Source of the DNA: Drosophila persimilis
Taxonomy: Eukaryota > Arthropoda > Insecta > Diptera > Drosophilidae
Length of the DNA: 64,000 nucleotides
Reading direction: 5' to 3'
Assembly (NCBI RefSeq): GCF_003286085.1
Contig: NW_020825336.1
Span: 1,116,001-1,180,000, forward strand
Of the stretch, positions 26,601-37,928 are shown piece by piece. A program made the translations under genes and the position numbers. Position 1 is the stretch's first letter. Each line of letters begins with the position of its first letter. The notes under the pieces were generated by a model that saw only the letters and a list, made by a program, of their open reading frames with translations, was not told the origin of the DNA and did not search any database.

Positions 26601-29600
26601 CAGTGAAGACGACTCCAGAGCCGACAACTCCGAAAACAACAACCGTGGAGACTACAACGGTAAAGACGACATCTGAACCGACAACTCCGAAAACAACTAC
26701 AGTGAAGACTACGACAGTACAGACGACTCCTGAACCGACAACGCCGAAAACAACAACCGTGGAGACTACAACAGTAAAGACGACTCCAGAGCCGACAACT
26801 CCGAAAACAACAACCGTGGAGACTACAACGGTAAAGACGACATCTGAACCGACAACTCCGAAAACAACTACAGTGAAGACTACCACAGTGAAGACGACTC
26901 CAGAGCCGACAACTCCGAAAACAACAACCGTGGAGACTACAACGGTAAAGACGACATCTGAACCGACAACTCCGAAAACAACTACAGTGAAGACTACGAC
27001 AGTACAGACGACTCCTGAACCGACAACTCCGAAAACAACGACCGTGGAGACTACAACAGTGAATACGACTCCTGAGCCGACAACTCCGAAAACAACGACC
27101 GTGGAGACTACAACAGTAAATACGACTCCTGAGCCGACAACTCCGAAAACAACAACCGTCGAGAGTACAACGGTAAAGACGACTCCTGAACCGACAACGC
27201 CGAAAACAACAACCGTGGAGACTACAACAGTAAAATCAACTCCTGAGCCTACAACTCCGAAAACAACTACAGTAAAGACTACCACAGTGAAGACGACTCC
27301 AGAGCCTACAACTCCGAAAACAACAACGGTGAAGACTACAACAGTAAAGACGACTCCTGAACCGACAACTCCGAAAACGACAACCGTTAAGACTACAACA
27401 GTAAAGACGACTCCAGAGCCTACAACTCCGAAAACAACAACCGTGGAGACTACAACAGTGAATACGACTCCTGAGCCGACAACTCCGAAAACAACTACAG
27501 TAAAGACTACCACAGTGAAGACGACTCCAGAGCCGACAACACCTAAAACAACAACCGTGGAGAGTACAACGGTAAAGACGACTCCTGAACCGACAACTCC
27601 GAAAACGACAACCGTTAAGACTACAACAGTAAAGACGACTCCAGAGCCTACAACTCCGAAAACAACAACCGTGGAGACTACAACAGTAAAGACGACTCCT
27701 GAGCCTACAACTCCGAAAACAACTACAGTAAAGACTACCACAGTGAAGACGACTCCAGAGCCTACAACTCCGAAAACAACAACGGTGAAGACTACGACAG
27801 TAAAGACGACTCCTGAACCGACAACTCCGAAAACGACAACCGTTAAGACTACAACAGTAAAGACGACTCCAGAGCCTACAACTCCGAAAACAACAACCGT
27901 GGAGACTACAACAGTGAATACGACTCCTGAGCCGACAACTCCGAAAACAACTTCAGTAAAGACTACCACAGTGAAGACGACTCCAGAGCCGACAACACCT
28001 AAAACAACAACCGTGGAGAGTACAACGGTAAAGACGACTCCTGAACCGACAACTCCGAAAACGACAACCGTTAAGACTACAACAGTAAAGACGACTCCAG
28101 AGCCTACAACTCCGAAAACAACTACAGTGAAGACTACGACAGTAAAGACGACTCCTGAACCGACAACTCCGAAAACAACAACCGTTAAGACTACAACAGT
28201 AAAGACGACTCCAGAGCCTACAACTCCGAAAACAACTACGGTGAAGACTACGACAGTAAAGACGACTCCTGAACCGACAACTCCGAAAACGACAACTGTT
28301 AAGACTACAACAGTAAAGACGACTCCAGAGCCTACAACTCCGAAAACAACTACGGTGAAGACGACGACAGTAAAGACGACTGCAGAGCCGACAACTCCCA
28401 AGACAACCACCGTTAAGACTACAACAGTAAAGATGACTCCAGAGCCGACAACTCCGAAAACAACTACAGTGAAGACTACGACAGTAAAGACGACTCCTAA
28501 ACCGACAACTCCGAAAACGACAACCGTTAAGACAACAACAGTAAAGACGACTCCAGAGCCGACAACTCCGAAAACAAGTACAGTGAAGACTACAACAGCA
28601 AAGACAACTCCCAAGCCGACAACTCCAAAAACAACTACAGTGAAGACTACAACAGTAAAGATAACTCCTAAGCCAACAACTCCGAAAACAACTACAGTGA
28701 AGACTACAACAGTAAAGACAACTCCCAAGCCGACAACTCCGAAAACAACTACAGTGAAGACTACAACAGTAAAGACAACTCCCAAGCCGACAACTCCAAA
28801 AACAACTACAGTGAAGACCACAACAGTAAAGACAACTCCTAAGCCGACAACTCCGAAAACAACTACTGTGAAGACTACAACAGTAAAGACAACTCCTAAG
28901 CCGACAACTCCAAAAACAACTACAGTGAAGACTACAACAGTAAAGACAACTCCCATGCCGACAACTCCGAAAACAACTACAGTGAAGACTACAACGGTAA
29001 AGACAACTCCTAAGCCAACAACTCCGAAAACAACTACAGTGAAGACTACAACAGTAAAGACAACTCCTAAGCCGACAACTCCGAAAACAACTACAGTGAA
29101 GACTACAACAGTAAAGACAACTCCCAAGCCGACAACTCCGAAAACAACTACAGTGAAGACTACAACAGTAAAGACAACTCCCATGCCGACAACTCCGAAA
29201 ACAACCACTGTGAAGACTACAACAGTAAAGACAACTCCTAAGCCAACAACTCCGAAAACAACTACAGTGAAGACTACAACAGTAAAGACAACTCCCAAGC
29301 CGACAACTCCAAAAACAACTACAGTGAAGACCACAACAGTAAAGACAACTCCTAAGCCGACAACTCCGAAAACAACTACTGTGAAGACTACAACAGTAAA
29401 GACAACTCCTAAGCCGACAACTCCAAAAACAACTACAGTGAAGACTACAACAGTAAAGACAACTCCCATGCCGACAACTCCGAAAACAACTACAGTGAAG
29501 ACTACAACAGTAAAGACAACTCCTAAGCCAACAACTCCGAAAACAACTACAGTGAAGACCACAACAGTAAAGACAACTCCTAAGCCGACAACTCCAAAAA

Positions 29601-30835
29601 CAACTACAGTGAAGACTACAACAGTAAAGACAACTCCGAAAACAACTACAGTGAAGACTACAACAGTAAAGACAACTCCTAAGCCAACAACTCCGAAAAC
29701 AACTACAGTGAAGACTACAACAGTAAAGACAACTCCTAAGCCAACAACTCCGAAAACAACTACAGTGAAGACTACAACAGTAAAGACAACTCCTAAGCCG
29801 ACAACTCCGAAAACAACTACAGTGAAGACTACAACAGTAAAGACAACTCCCAAGCCAACAACTCCAAAAACAACTACAGTGAAGACCACAACAGTAAAGA
29901 CAACTCCTAAGCCGACAACTCCGAAATCAACTACAGTGAAGACTACAACAGTAAAGACAACTCCCAAGCCGACAACTCCGAAAACAACTACAGTGAAGAC
30001 TACAACAGTAAAGACAACTCCCAAGCCGACAACTACGAAAACAACTACAGTGAAGACCACAACAGTAAAGACAACTCCTAAGCCGACAACTCCGAAAACA
30101 ACTACTGTGAAGACTACAACAGTAAAGACAACTCCTAAGCCAACAACTCCGAAATCAACTACAGTGAAGACTACACCAGTAAAGACAACTCCCAAGCCGA
30201 CAACTCCGAAAACAACTACAGTGAAGACTACAACAGTAAAGACAACTCCCAAGCCGACAACTCCGAAATCAACTACAGTGAAGACCACAACAGTAAAGAC
30301 AACTCCTAAGCCGACAACTCAGAAAACAACTACAGTGAAGACTACAACAATAGAGACAACACCGAAAACAACAACCGAAAAAACAATGCCGACGACAACA
30401 TCTGGGCGCCCCACAGATTCGACAACGTTACGACCAACCACGAGACCATCAACTTCTACTACTCCTAGGGGCCAACATGACATCCATAAGCACCATCACG
30501 TTCATTATCATGATTCGAATGATCCTGGCTGGCCGCTCCTTCCGCTGCCAGCGCTTCCTCCTCTGCCAGAACTTCCTCCTCTCCCAGCGCTTCCTGTTCC
30601 ACCATTTGCGCTGCCTCTGCCTCTACCATTTCCTCTTCCGCTTCCATTGCCGCTATTGCCAAAGGTAAACTTAACCAAAGTTGAATTGCCACAGGATTCA
30701 TTACCAGAGGTTTCATTACCAGAGGTTTCATTGCCAGAAGTTTCATTACCCTCTTTTCCTTCTTTGCCACAATTGCCGAATCCCTTTGGTGGATTTCCAA
30801 GCTTTTTTTGGAGATCGAAGCCAAATGAAAACTAA
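23687..30835 (+). CDS. Giant secreted Thr/Pro-rich mucin-like repeat protein
   Basis: Exons are 23687-23689 (the ATG alone) and 23753-30835, joined across a 63-base GT...AG intron; the protein is 2361 residues. The join gives a signal peptide starting MNILRSLLFLALHYAAHA. A short unique segment with two Cys (YPFYCAFDPFLPGC) follows. Then come 113 tandem units of 19 residues (consensus KTTPEPTTPKTTTVKTTTV, residues about 60-2201). The 160-residue tail has a His-rich stretch, Leu/Pro repeats and three PEVSL copies. Ten of 19 residues per unit are Thr, so dense O-glycosylation is expected. There is no chitin-binding or Cys-rich domain, which argues against a peritrophin and against the Sgs3/7/8 family. 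A salivary-glue-like or other extracellular mucin is the best guess. The gene model is strong; the role is unknown. Confidence 0.85.
23927..28600 (+). repeat. Mucin repeat block 1: 82 units of 57 bp, Glu/Lys mixed
   Basis: The length is exactly 82 x 57 bases. Units alternate between PEP/PKTTTVE (acidic) and PKTTTVK (basic) forms, with recurring variants such as NTTPEP, ESTTVK, TSEP and VQTTP. Variants recur in blocks, which shows amplification of multi-unit segments rather than of single units. Confidence 0.9.
28601..30352 (+). repeat. Mucin repeat block 2: 31 units, Lys-only
   Basis: From here on every unit has PKP or PMP in place of PEP, and Lys in place of Glu, apart from a terminal ETTPK transition. 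Thirty units are 57 bases; one (29627-29668) is 42 bases, having lost five codons. The block is much more uniform than block 1, consistent with a later, separate expansion. Confidence 0.9.
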
Positions 30836-31036
30836 GCGAAAGATATCTGTAATCTACCTATGGATGTGAATATGTTTATTCTGGATTTCTCTGTTCGAAT
30901 CACGCTCTGACCTTTTTCCAAGAACAAACACAACACATTCATCATTTCCCGCATTGCAATTTCGCAAAGTTCGTGCTGGGGGAAACTCAACTCAAAACTT
31001 TGGCTGATGCAATGCCCTGTAGAAATTACATCAGCA

Positions 31037-31042
31037 AATAAA
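31037..31042 (+). terminator. Candidate poly(A) signal of the mucin-like gene
   Basis: This is the first AATAAA downstream of the stop codon, about 200 bases away. No closer canonical signal was seen. Confidence 0.45.
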
Positions 31043-32335
31043 CAGAAACCTCAGGAAAAAAACATCGGAACTTTCAACTCCAGAAGTCAACACCCCCTTG
31101 TGTTTGTTTGTTTGTTGTTTTCGCAAAGTTATAACATTATTTGTAGAGTTTTTTTTAAGGGAATTGCACTAAAAACAGTGGACAGTGGCAGTGTCGGCAG
31201 TGTCAGAGGGGTTTCCAATGCTGAAACGGATCTGTTTATTATTATTATTATTTTATATTCTCATAGATTTGATTGACTTTTGTTCGCTCATTAGGCAATC
31301 ATCAATCATAGTTAATCAAATTTATGACGCTATTTGGTGTTAGAATGGTTTATGACTTTGGAGAGTCTCTCGAAAGTTTAAAGAACTTTAAATTTCTAGA
31401 GATACGAGCCCTAAGCTTCAGTGTTCAGCTCTCCCCAGACGATGGCTGATAAATTATGAATGCCCTGGCACTGGGGCTCGTGACTCAAACAGGTGCAGAG
31501 GCAACTCTATAGACTGGAGACTAGACTGGAGTGGAGTGTGTATGAGCCTCCTCCCCTGAACCGACATGGTCGTGAAATGTTTCCTACAAAAGCACTACAC
31601 AAATGTTTAATTTATTCAAGACATTTCGTGTGACGACTGGAAGGCACTGCTGAACCGAAACAATAAATCCAAGTAAATGCATAAAAAATAAGTATAATTA
31701 AGGAAAAAAGCATTACCCAAAATGAAAGGTAACTGGTTCTGAACACGATATATATACTTGTATATTCTAGACATAAGTTAAGCCAACTTTCAATTCCGTT
31801 TCTGTTTAGAGGTTCGAGAAGCGGATATTGTGAGAAAGATACTATTACTATTGCTATTCTGTGATCATGTTATATGCATAAGCAAATGAGATAATCAGGG
31901 TGATTACTAGGGATTTTAATATTCAGATTCATGCTGGAACCACTAGACTAGACCCCTACAATTATCCACCAGCTGCTACTGCTGCCTCTAAATGAACCTC
32001 TACCACATCCCATGATAATGGTGATATAATAAACAGAGGGAGATCTCTCAGGCATCGGGGCTCATTGTGCTCTAAAAAGATCATTGGATCTCGGATCATT
32101 GGTTCCATTGTGTGGATTTACTTGCGGAAATATCAACATCACAGACAGCTCAAGGAATTGGTTCGGTTCGGCTTGGCTCGGTTTGGGTTCCTACTAGATG
32201 TAAATGTCACAACGATCTATAGAGATCTGTTGATCTGCTTAACATTTGAATGACTTTGGAAGTGAATGGAAGTTTAGTTCTTCCATCAATACAAAAACCC
32301 TCAACAAGGTTCTCTTTTTTAATATCACAAAAGGT

Positions 32336-32341
32336 TTTATT
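32336..32341 (-). terminator. Candidate poly(A) signal of the glycosidase gene
   Basis: AATAAA on the minus strand, about 210 bases past the stop codon of the family 1 glycosidase. Confidence 0.5.
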
Positions 32342-32547
32342 CAGGTTTTGAGTCTTTAAGTTTAAGTACAAATTAGAGTTTTTATACATATAAGTAGATT
32401 ATATTAGACTTTTAGACAAAACTTAGGGACTACGAGTAGCAACAAAAAAAAACGTTTAGAAAAGACTTAGGGGCTACGAGTAGCAAAAAAAAATACATGG
32501 CAAGCCTCCACTACACTCTACACCCTCTTTTTCTCTCTCTACTTCTC

Positions 32548-35500
32548 TCATCTGAGAAAAGTCAACAGAACGATGGAAAGCAGACTCCAGCCTACAATAT
32601 TAGAGGCTCCACTCGATCGAGGATCTATTTCTTCAGCGGGTAACTGCGCCAAGGCCACCAATTGCTGATCATCGAGCGTCGGCCGGAAGCTCCAGTCGAT
32701 CTCATTCGTCTTGCAGATCTGGGCAAATACTCGCGCTGAAATCTTGGGCGTACGCGTGCGCTTCGGCGATGTAAAATCTACATGATAGAGCCCGAACTTC
32801 TCCGTAAAGCCAGCCTTCCACTCGTAGCTGTCCATCAGGCTCCAGGCAATGTAGCCACTAATGTTAACACCATCCTCGATGGCATTTAGAATGGCATCTA
32901 GATACGAATTGTAGTAGTCTACACGGGCATAATCATCCAAGCCCCCACGATCGCTCACGCCATTCTCAGTGACAATTATTTCGGGTGCATTGTACTCGCG
33001 GTGAATCCACTTGAGCAGGTTGTACATGCCCTTGGGATACGCCTAGAAAGATAAATAGAAATGGAAGCCACATGTTAGTAGAGTTCGTTGAACCACCTGT
33101 GTCAGAGCCAACCCCCCATTTGATTCCTTAGACCATAATTCAAACTGCAAATGGGATAAGTCACCCTCGAGCCTCAAGCCGCAAACCTCACTTCTCCCCC
33201 AGTTAATTACCTCATCCCCAGACCCAGCTGCCACAAGGGGGTTCTCATCTCCAGAGAGAACAATCAATTTGCTCAACTAATCCACAAAAAATTACTTTTC
33301 TAAGTTTAGAGAAGTTTAACGACTGATAGATACTTACTAAGGCTTGGGTTTTACGGTTCTAAGAAGTATATTATCCTAATGAAACTTGGAGTTTAGGTGG
33401 AAATAAGTATGATAAATTAATCTTCTAATTGTAGTGTATCTTCATAAGTATCCAGTCGTAAGTAAAGCTAGAATTTAGTTTATAATATTGTACAAATTGT
33501 AATTTGGAAAGAATTACTATAAATAAATTGATCTATGAAGTTTAAGAGCTTTATCTTTGAAAATGTGAAAGACACGGGCAGTTATTCTGGCTTCAATTCG
33601 AATGAAAGTTCCAATTTAGGTAGAAATCCTTCTATCAGATTAGAGGCCTAAACGAACACATGAACATATTTATCTATGTACATAGATTCGGTAAGGAATG
33701 CCTTTAGTAATGAACTAAAACTTACCTTTAGCCAAACAGAACCCGAACCGGGCCAATCGACACCCTCCTGACTCTCCACCACGCCCATGTCATGATTGAA
33801 CGAAGGCACTGGGAACTTTCCTGTGTTATTGTGACCATTACTCGTGACGAGATTACTCGTGTAGGAGTTAATGCCGAAGAAGTCGGATGTACCGCGGATC
33901 CGGCGGATTTCCTCTTGCGTGAATTCTGGCAGGCGGGAGCGGACACCGAAGCCCTGCTCTTTGCTGAGATTGCGGATGCGTTCGATCATCACTTTCGGAT
34001 AGTTTCCATGCTTCGAGAAGATGGGGTGACCGAACCAACCCACATAGAACTGCATGGCACGCTCGGAGGCCTCGCGATCCTCGGCGGAATCGGCATTCTT
34101 TGGCTCTGGCCACGAAGTGTCCAGGGTGATGCCAATGCGTCCCTTCTGCCGCTGCTGGAAGAGATCCCGGTACATGTGCACTACCTCCGCGTGGGCCTTG
34201 AGCAGATTGTGACCACACAGGTAGGCGGGAATCCCCGGATAATTGAACGATGGTGCCATGTAATCCGCACCATAGCCGTGCTCACATACGTGCCAGGGCT
34301 CATTGATGGTGGTCCACATCTTCACTCGATCCCCATACATCTCCATCACCAGTCGGGCGTAGTCCTTGAACAGGGGAATGATCTCCGGATTGGTCCATCC
34401 ACCCAGCTCCTGCAGCCGCTGCGGCAGCTCCCAGTGATAGATCGTCACCATGGGAGTGATGTTGTACCGCAGGAGCTCATCTATCAAATTGGAGTAGTAC
34501 TTGATGCCGGCGGTGCTCACGTGATTCATATATCCGCCAGGCATTATTCGTGGCCATGACAACGAGAAACGGTACGTCCCCACATGGAGTTCTTTGGCCA
34601 TTTGGACATCGCGGCGCCACTGCAAAACAAGAGAGCAACGAAAATTGGTCAGAAATTTGGAAACCAGTTGGAAAGCAGTGAGACATTCCATCGTTGCGGC
34701 GGCCTCCGGTTCTCGGGGGGCTATGACTTTGGACATGGCTTCGGGCTAATTGTCGTATGACTTTGGACATTGAGAACGATTCGGGGGCAGATACTTCTAG
34801 TTATAGACTGTAATGCGATCGTTGGGAAGGAAGGGGCGATTGGCGTTGTATGGTTGTTCCAACATTTGATTCATTTATCAAGCCGTCTGACAACAATACT
34901 TGTACTCGTACTCGTATTCGTATGAATAACTAGATGGACAACCACCTGCCACTGACACTGCCACATGCTGCCACATTCAGGGGCTGCCTAACACCTGTAG
35001 TTCGTAGTTGAGGCTGTCTCCAAGTCTCTCTATTGATTGGCATTAGGTGGCGAATTATGACACAATTAATGTACGAGTATACGTACAAATACTCCAACAC
35101 ATGCTAATCGATAAATTATATCTAAATTATGGCAAATATTTCAATGCAAATTCCTTTAAAATAAGTTCTTGGGGGAGGGAGAGAAAAGAGAAGCAACTAC
35201 AGAAGGATAGCAACTAAATTAGATGTAGATTTAGATAAATTTAACTATGAGATATCGATATATAAGCACTTCTTCTACTAGAAGATAAACTAAACATTTG
35301 CCAGCTTAAACTTTGATAAAGATAACTTAAACATCGATTGAGAACAATGTTTTCCATAAAAGGAAAGCACCTAGAAGATCTATTCTCTAAGCATTTAACG
35401 TTCCTTCAAGCTTAAAGGGGGCTACAGACTTTTTAACATCTTAAATATCAACAAATAGGAGAAAGAAAGATCTGACTCTATAGACACAAAACCTTATCTT

Positions 35501-37723
35501 GAGACGTATCTTAATCGACATTATAAAAATCTTTATCTTGAAAATGGGTCAGCTGTGCAGCCATTGAAGCCTTTTTTGCATAGATAACAAACAGCTCTCA
35601 AAGGTCATACTACCGAAGAACAGATCTACTCACAGCAGGTTATTCCAGATTTATATGCAAAGTATCCACAGTAAATACTAATACAAATAAAAAGATATTC
35701 AACTAATCTGAATCTGAATGGAATCTACGGCAGTACCCGAGTTCCGTTTAGCATTTAGTCACCGGCACACCCTTAAAGTCTGCCCTTTGGCAGTGCCAGA
35801 TCATTAATTAATTAATAAATTATAAATAAATGAAGAGCGATTAATCATGGCGTTAAAGCCTAGGCGCTGAAAGCGACAGATGGTAGACAAGTTGATCATG
35901 TCACCTGTGGAGGCATGGCATCTACTACCCGTAGAAGTGGTTATCAAACAGGTGGTGCTGCTGGCACCAACTATGATCATTCATGATTTATAGAAGTCTC
36001 TGCTTGAAGATTTGTGGCCTGGACTATGCAAATTAGTTTTGTAATTGGAGGCTACTATGAGTGCCGTGCCAGTGGTGGCATCGCATGTCCACACTTGTAC
36101 GCATTACCCCAGTACCCCTGCTCGTACTCTTAATCGTATTCGCATTCGCGTATCAATATATTGTATGGCTACTTAATATGCTTAATATTTATACTGTAAT
36201 TGCTTCAAGTCATGCCATTAAACATAATTGCCAAATGATCTTGGCTTTAAAAGTTATTGGGGGCAGAGGCTAGAGATCGAAGAAGACCTCTGGTAGCGTT
36301 CTTAAACTTCAGTCAGAGAAGGATCTATTGAAGAGATAAATATCTAATAGATTGATGTGTTCGTTCTCCAATCCTAAGAAGTAATCAAGTTTTAAGCTTC
36401 TGGATCTGTTAGTGATCATATTTCTGTTTGAAATAAAGCTATCATAGATCTCTGATTACTGATCTTTTAATGAAGTCACTTTAGGACTTGGCTTTGACGA
36501 GATCCTTTCACTTCAAGGTTAGGACTATTCCGTACCCTTAAATGAGAGAAGACTCTCTTTTAAATCTTTCTGTTCATAGATTCCCGGGGAGATTGAGAAA
36601 CTCGCAAGTAATTATCCATAAATCCTAACATCGGAACCGACATCAAAGTGCATCGACTGCAATGTGGTCATATATTTTCCACGCGATTACCTCAGCGGTT
36701 TGCACCGTCTGTCTGCCTGGCTGCTTGTTTACTCAAAAGATCTTGAACTCTTTGCATAACTTCCACTCAAATGGTGATTCCACTCGATTGGGGATTGGGT
36801 CTGCTGTCTGCTGTCTGCTTACCTGATGATAGCTATCCGCAGTGATATCAGCATTCGAACCATCGACTATCTTCTCGGGATGTGTGTGGGTGAGAAAGTC
36901 CCAGATGGATTCACCCTTATCGTCCGCATTCCATCCTCCTTCGATCTGATACGAGGAGGAGCCAACGCCCCAGAGAAAGTCATTGGGGAAGCGTCGATTG
37001 TTGCTCACTGGACTCCCCAGACATCTGCAGAAAAAAAACGATATGCCAAAGTGTTAATCAATTTTATATTGTTTGATTATCTTCTGCCCCTCGCGAATCT
37101 CCCGCTAATCAAATGACATTCAAAACGTTGACAAATATTACGACAATTTTTGTCAACTTTTTGGAGTTTGTTTGAATTTATACGTATGATCTAGTGATAT
37201 CTACAACAATTACTGATCGATCGATCTGGCCAAGGTCTTCCCCAAATTAATCCAATTTCGGGGCTTTCTTTGGGCCAAGTTTTTGGGGAGTTTTGGCAGC
37301 TCAAGGCACTCCAAATGCTGTTTTTGTCTGGTAGCTGTTTTTGTCGCTTGTTTCTTATTTCATGTCTGTTATTTCACGCGTTTCTATAGCTGTTTTTGTC
37401 GTTAGTTTTCTCTGGTTTTACGTGCGCTTTGTGTCGTTGGGTTGTTTCGTATTTATTTAAATTAATGTCAAAGTATTTTTAGAATGATTTTGGTTATGAA
37501 GTCTTTTAAATTTAACTACTGTTTTTATTGTTTCTTAAAATGTTGCGCGTTTCTTGAGTTGCTTTTGTCGCTAGTCTTTGGCTAATTTTTTAAGTGTTTC
37601 CTTTGCGACTTTTATCGCTTGTTTTCTTTTCGTTTTTCTTTGATTTTGTTCATAGTTTTCCACCATTTTAATGCACACTTACGAGGCAATTAACACAACT
37701 GCAGGCAACAAAATTTTAAACAT
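32548..37723 (-). CDS. Secreted family 1 beta-glycosidase (CG9701-like)
   Basis: Four coding exons: 37683-37723, 36823-37024, 33726-34619 and 32548-33042. The introns are 658, 2203 and 683 bases, and the phases agree throughout, giving 543 residues. Exon 1 plus the start of exon 2 gives a signal peptide, [21 protein letters not shown]. The (beta/alpha)8 catalytic domain opens with [20 protein letters not shown]. The acid/base Glu is about residue 188 in TTINEPWH, and the nucleophile Glu is about residue 405 in IIVTENG; both are intact. The C-terminus is hydrophobic ([16 protein letters not shown]) after a small-residue patch, which suggests a GPI-anchor signal or membrane anchor. It should hydrolyse beta-glucosides or beta-galactosides outside the cell; the substrate cannot be read from sequence. 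Identity to D. melanogaster CG9701 is from memory of the family and of the 73D locus. Confidence 0.9.
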
Positions 37724-37921
37724 TTTTCTTATATCCTTAGACACGAAACTAGGTTTTTTTTTTATTGAACGAAAACTTTGGGCGTTTTAGGCGGCCTTAA
37801 ACTTTTTCGTTCCGTTTCAAACTTTTCGCGCGACTTGTGCGAGTTTTTTCGCGAGCGTTTTGAGCCCGATCACAAAACGTTAACGTTGGCAAATGAACGC
37901 TGGTCGCTTTAAGTCCTAGCG

Positions 37922-37928
37922 TTATAAA
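37922..37928 (-). promoter_or_regulatory. Possible TATA-like element of the glycosidase gene
   Basis: TTTATAA on the minus strand, about 200 bases upstream of the start codon, with a possible start at TTCATT near 37,896. Weak match. Confidence 0.3.

Larger units (their letters stand above)
30836..32547. other. Intergenic stretch, 3' flanks of two convergent genes
   Basis: It holds the 3' ends of the mucin-like gene (+) and the glycosidase gene (-). A short TTA microsatellite lies at about 31,238-31,254. No other gene or element was recognised. Confidence 0.55.

Noticed and set aside
23872-30288. 2138-codon open frame antisense to the mucin
   Set aside because: It is a by-product of the repeat. 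Antisense stops would need TTA, CTA or TCA codons in the sense frame, and the repeat codons (Thr, Pro, Lys, Glu, Val) supply none. It has no signal peptide, promoter or unique flanks.
23927-30352. Tandem array read as a CRISPR or satellite DNA
   Set aside because: The 57-base units are contiguous without spacers, stay in one open frame and join a signal peptide to a unique tail, so they are coding.
23687-30835. Identification of the mucin as Sgs3 or Sgs4
   Set aside because: The C-terminal Cys-rich domain of the Sgs3/7/8 family and the Cys-containing repeats of Sgs4 are absent, and the locus is different.
33792-34559. 255-codon open frame opposite the glycosidase exon 3
   Set aside because: It is a shadow of the real GH1 exon; the minus strand carries the catalytic motifs.
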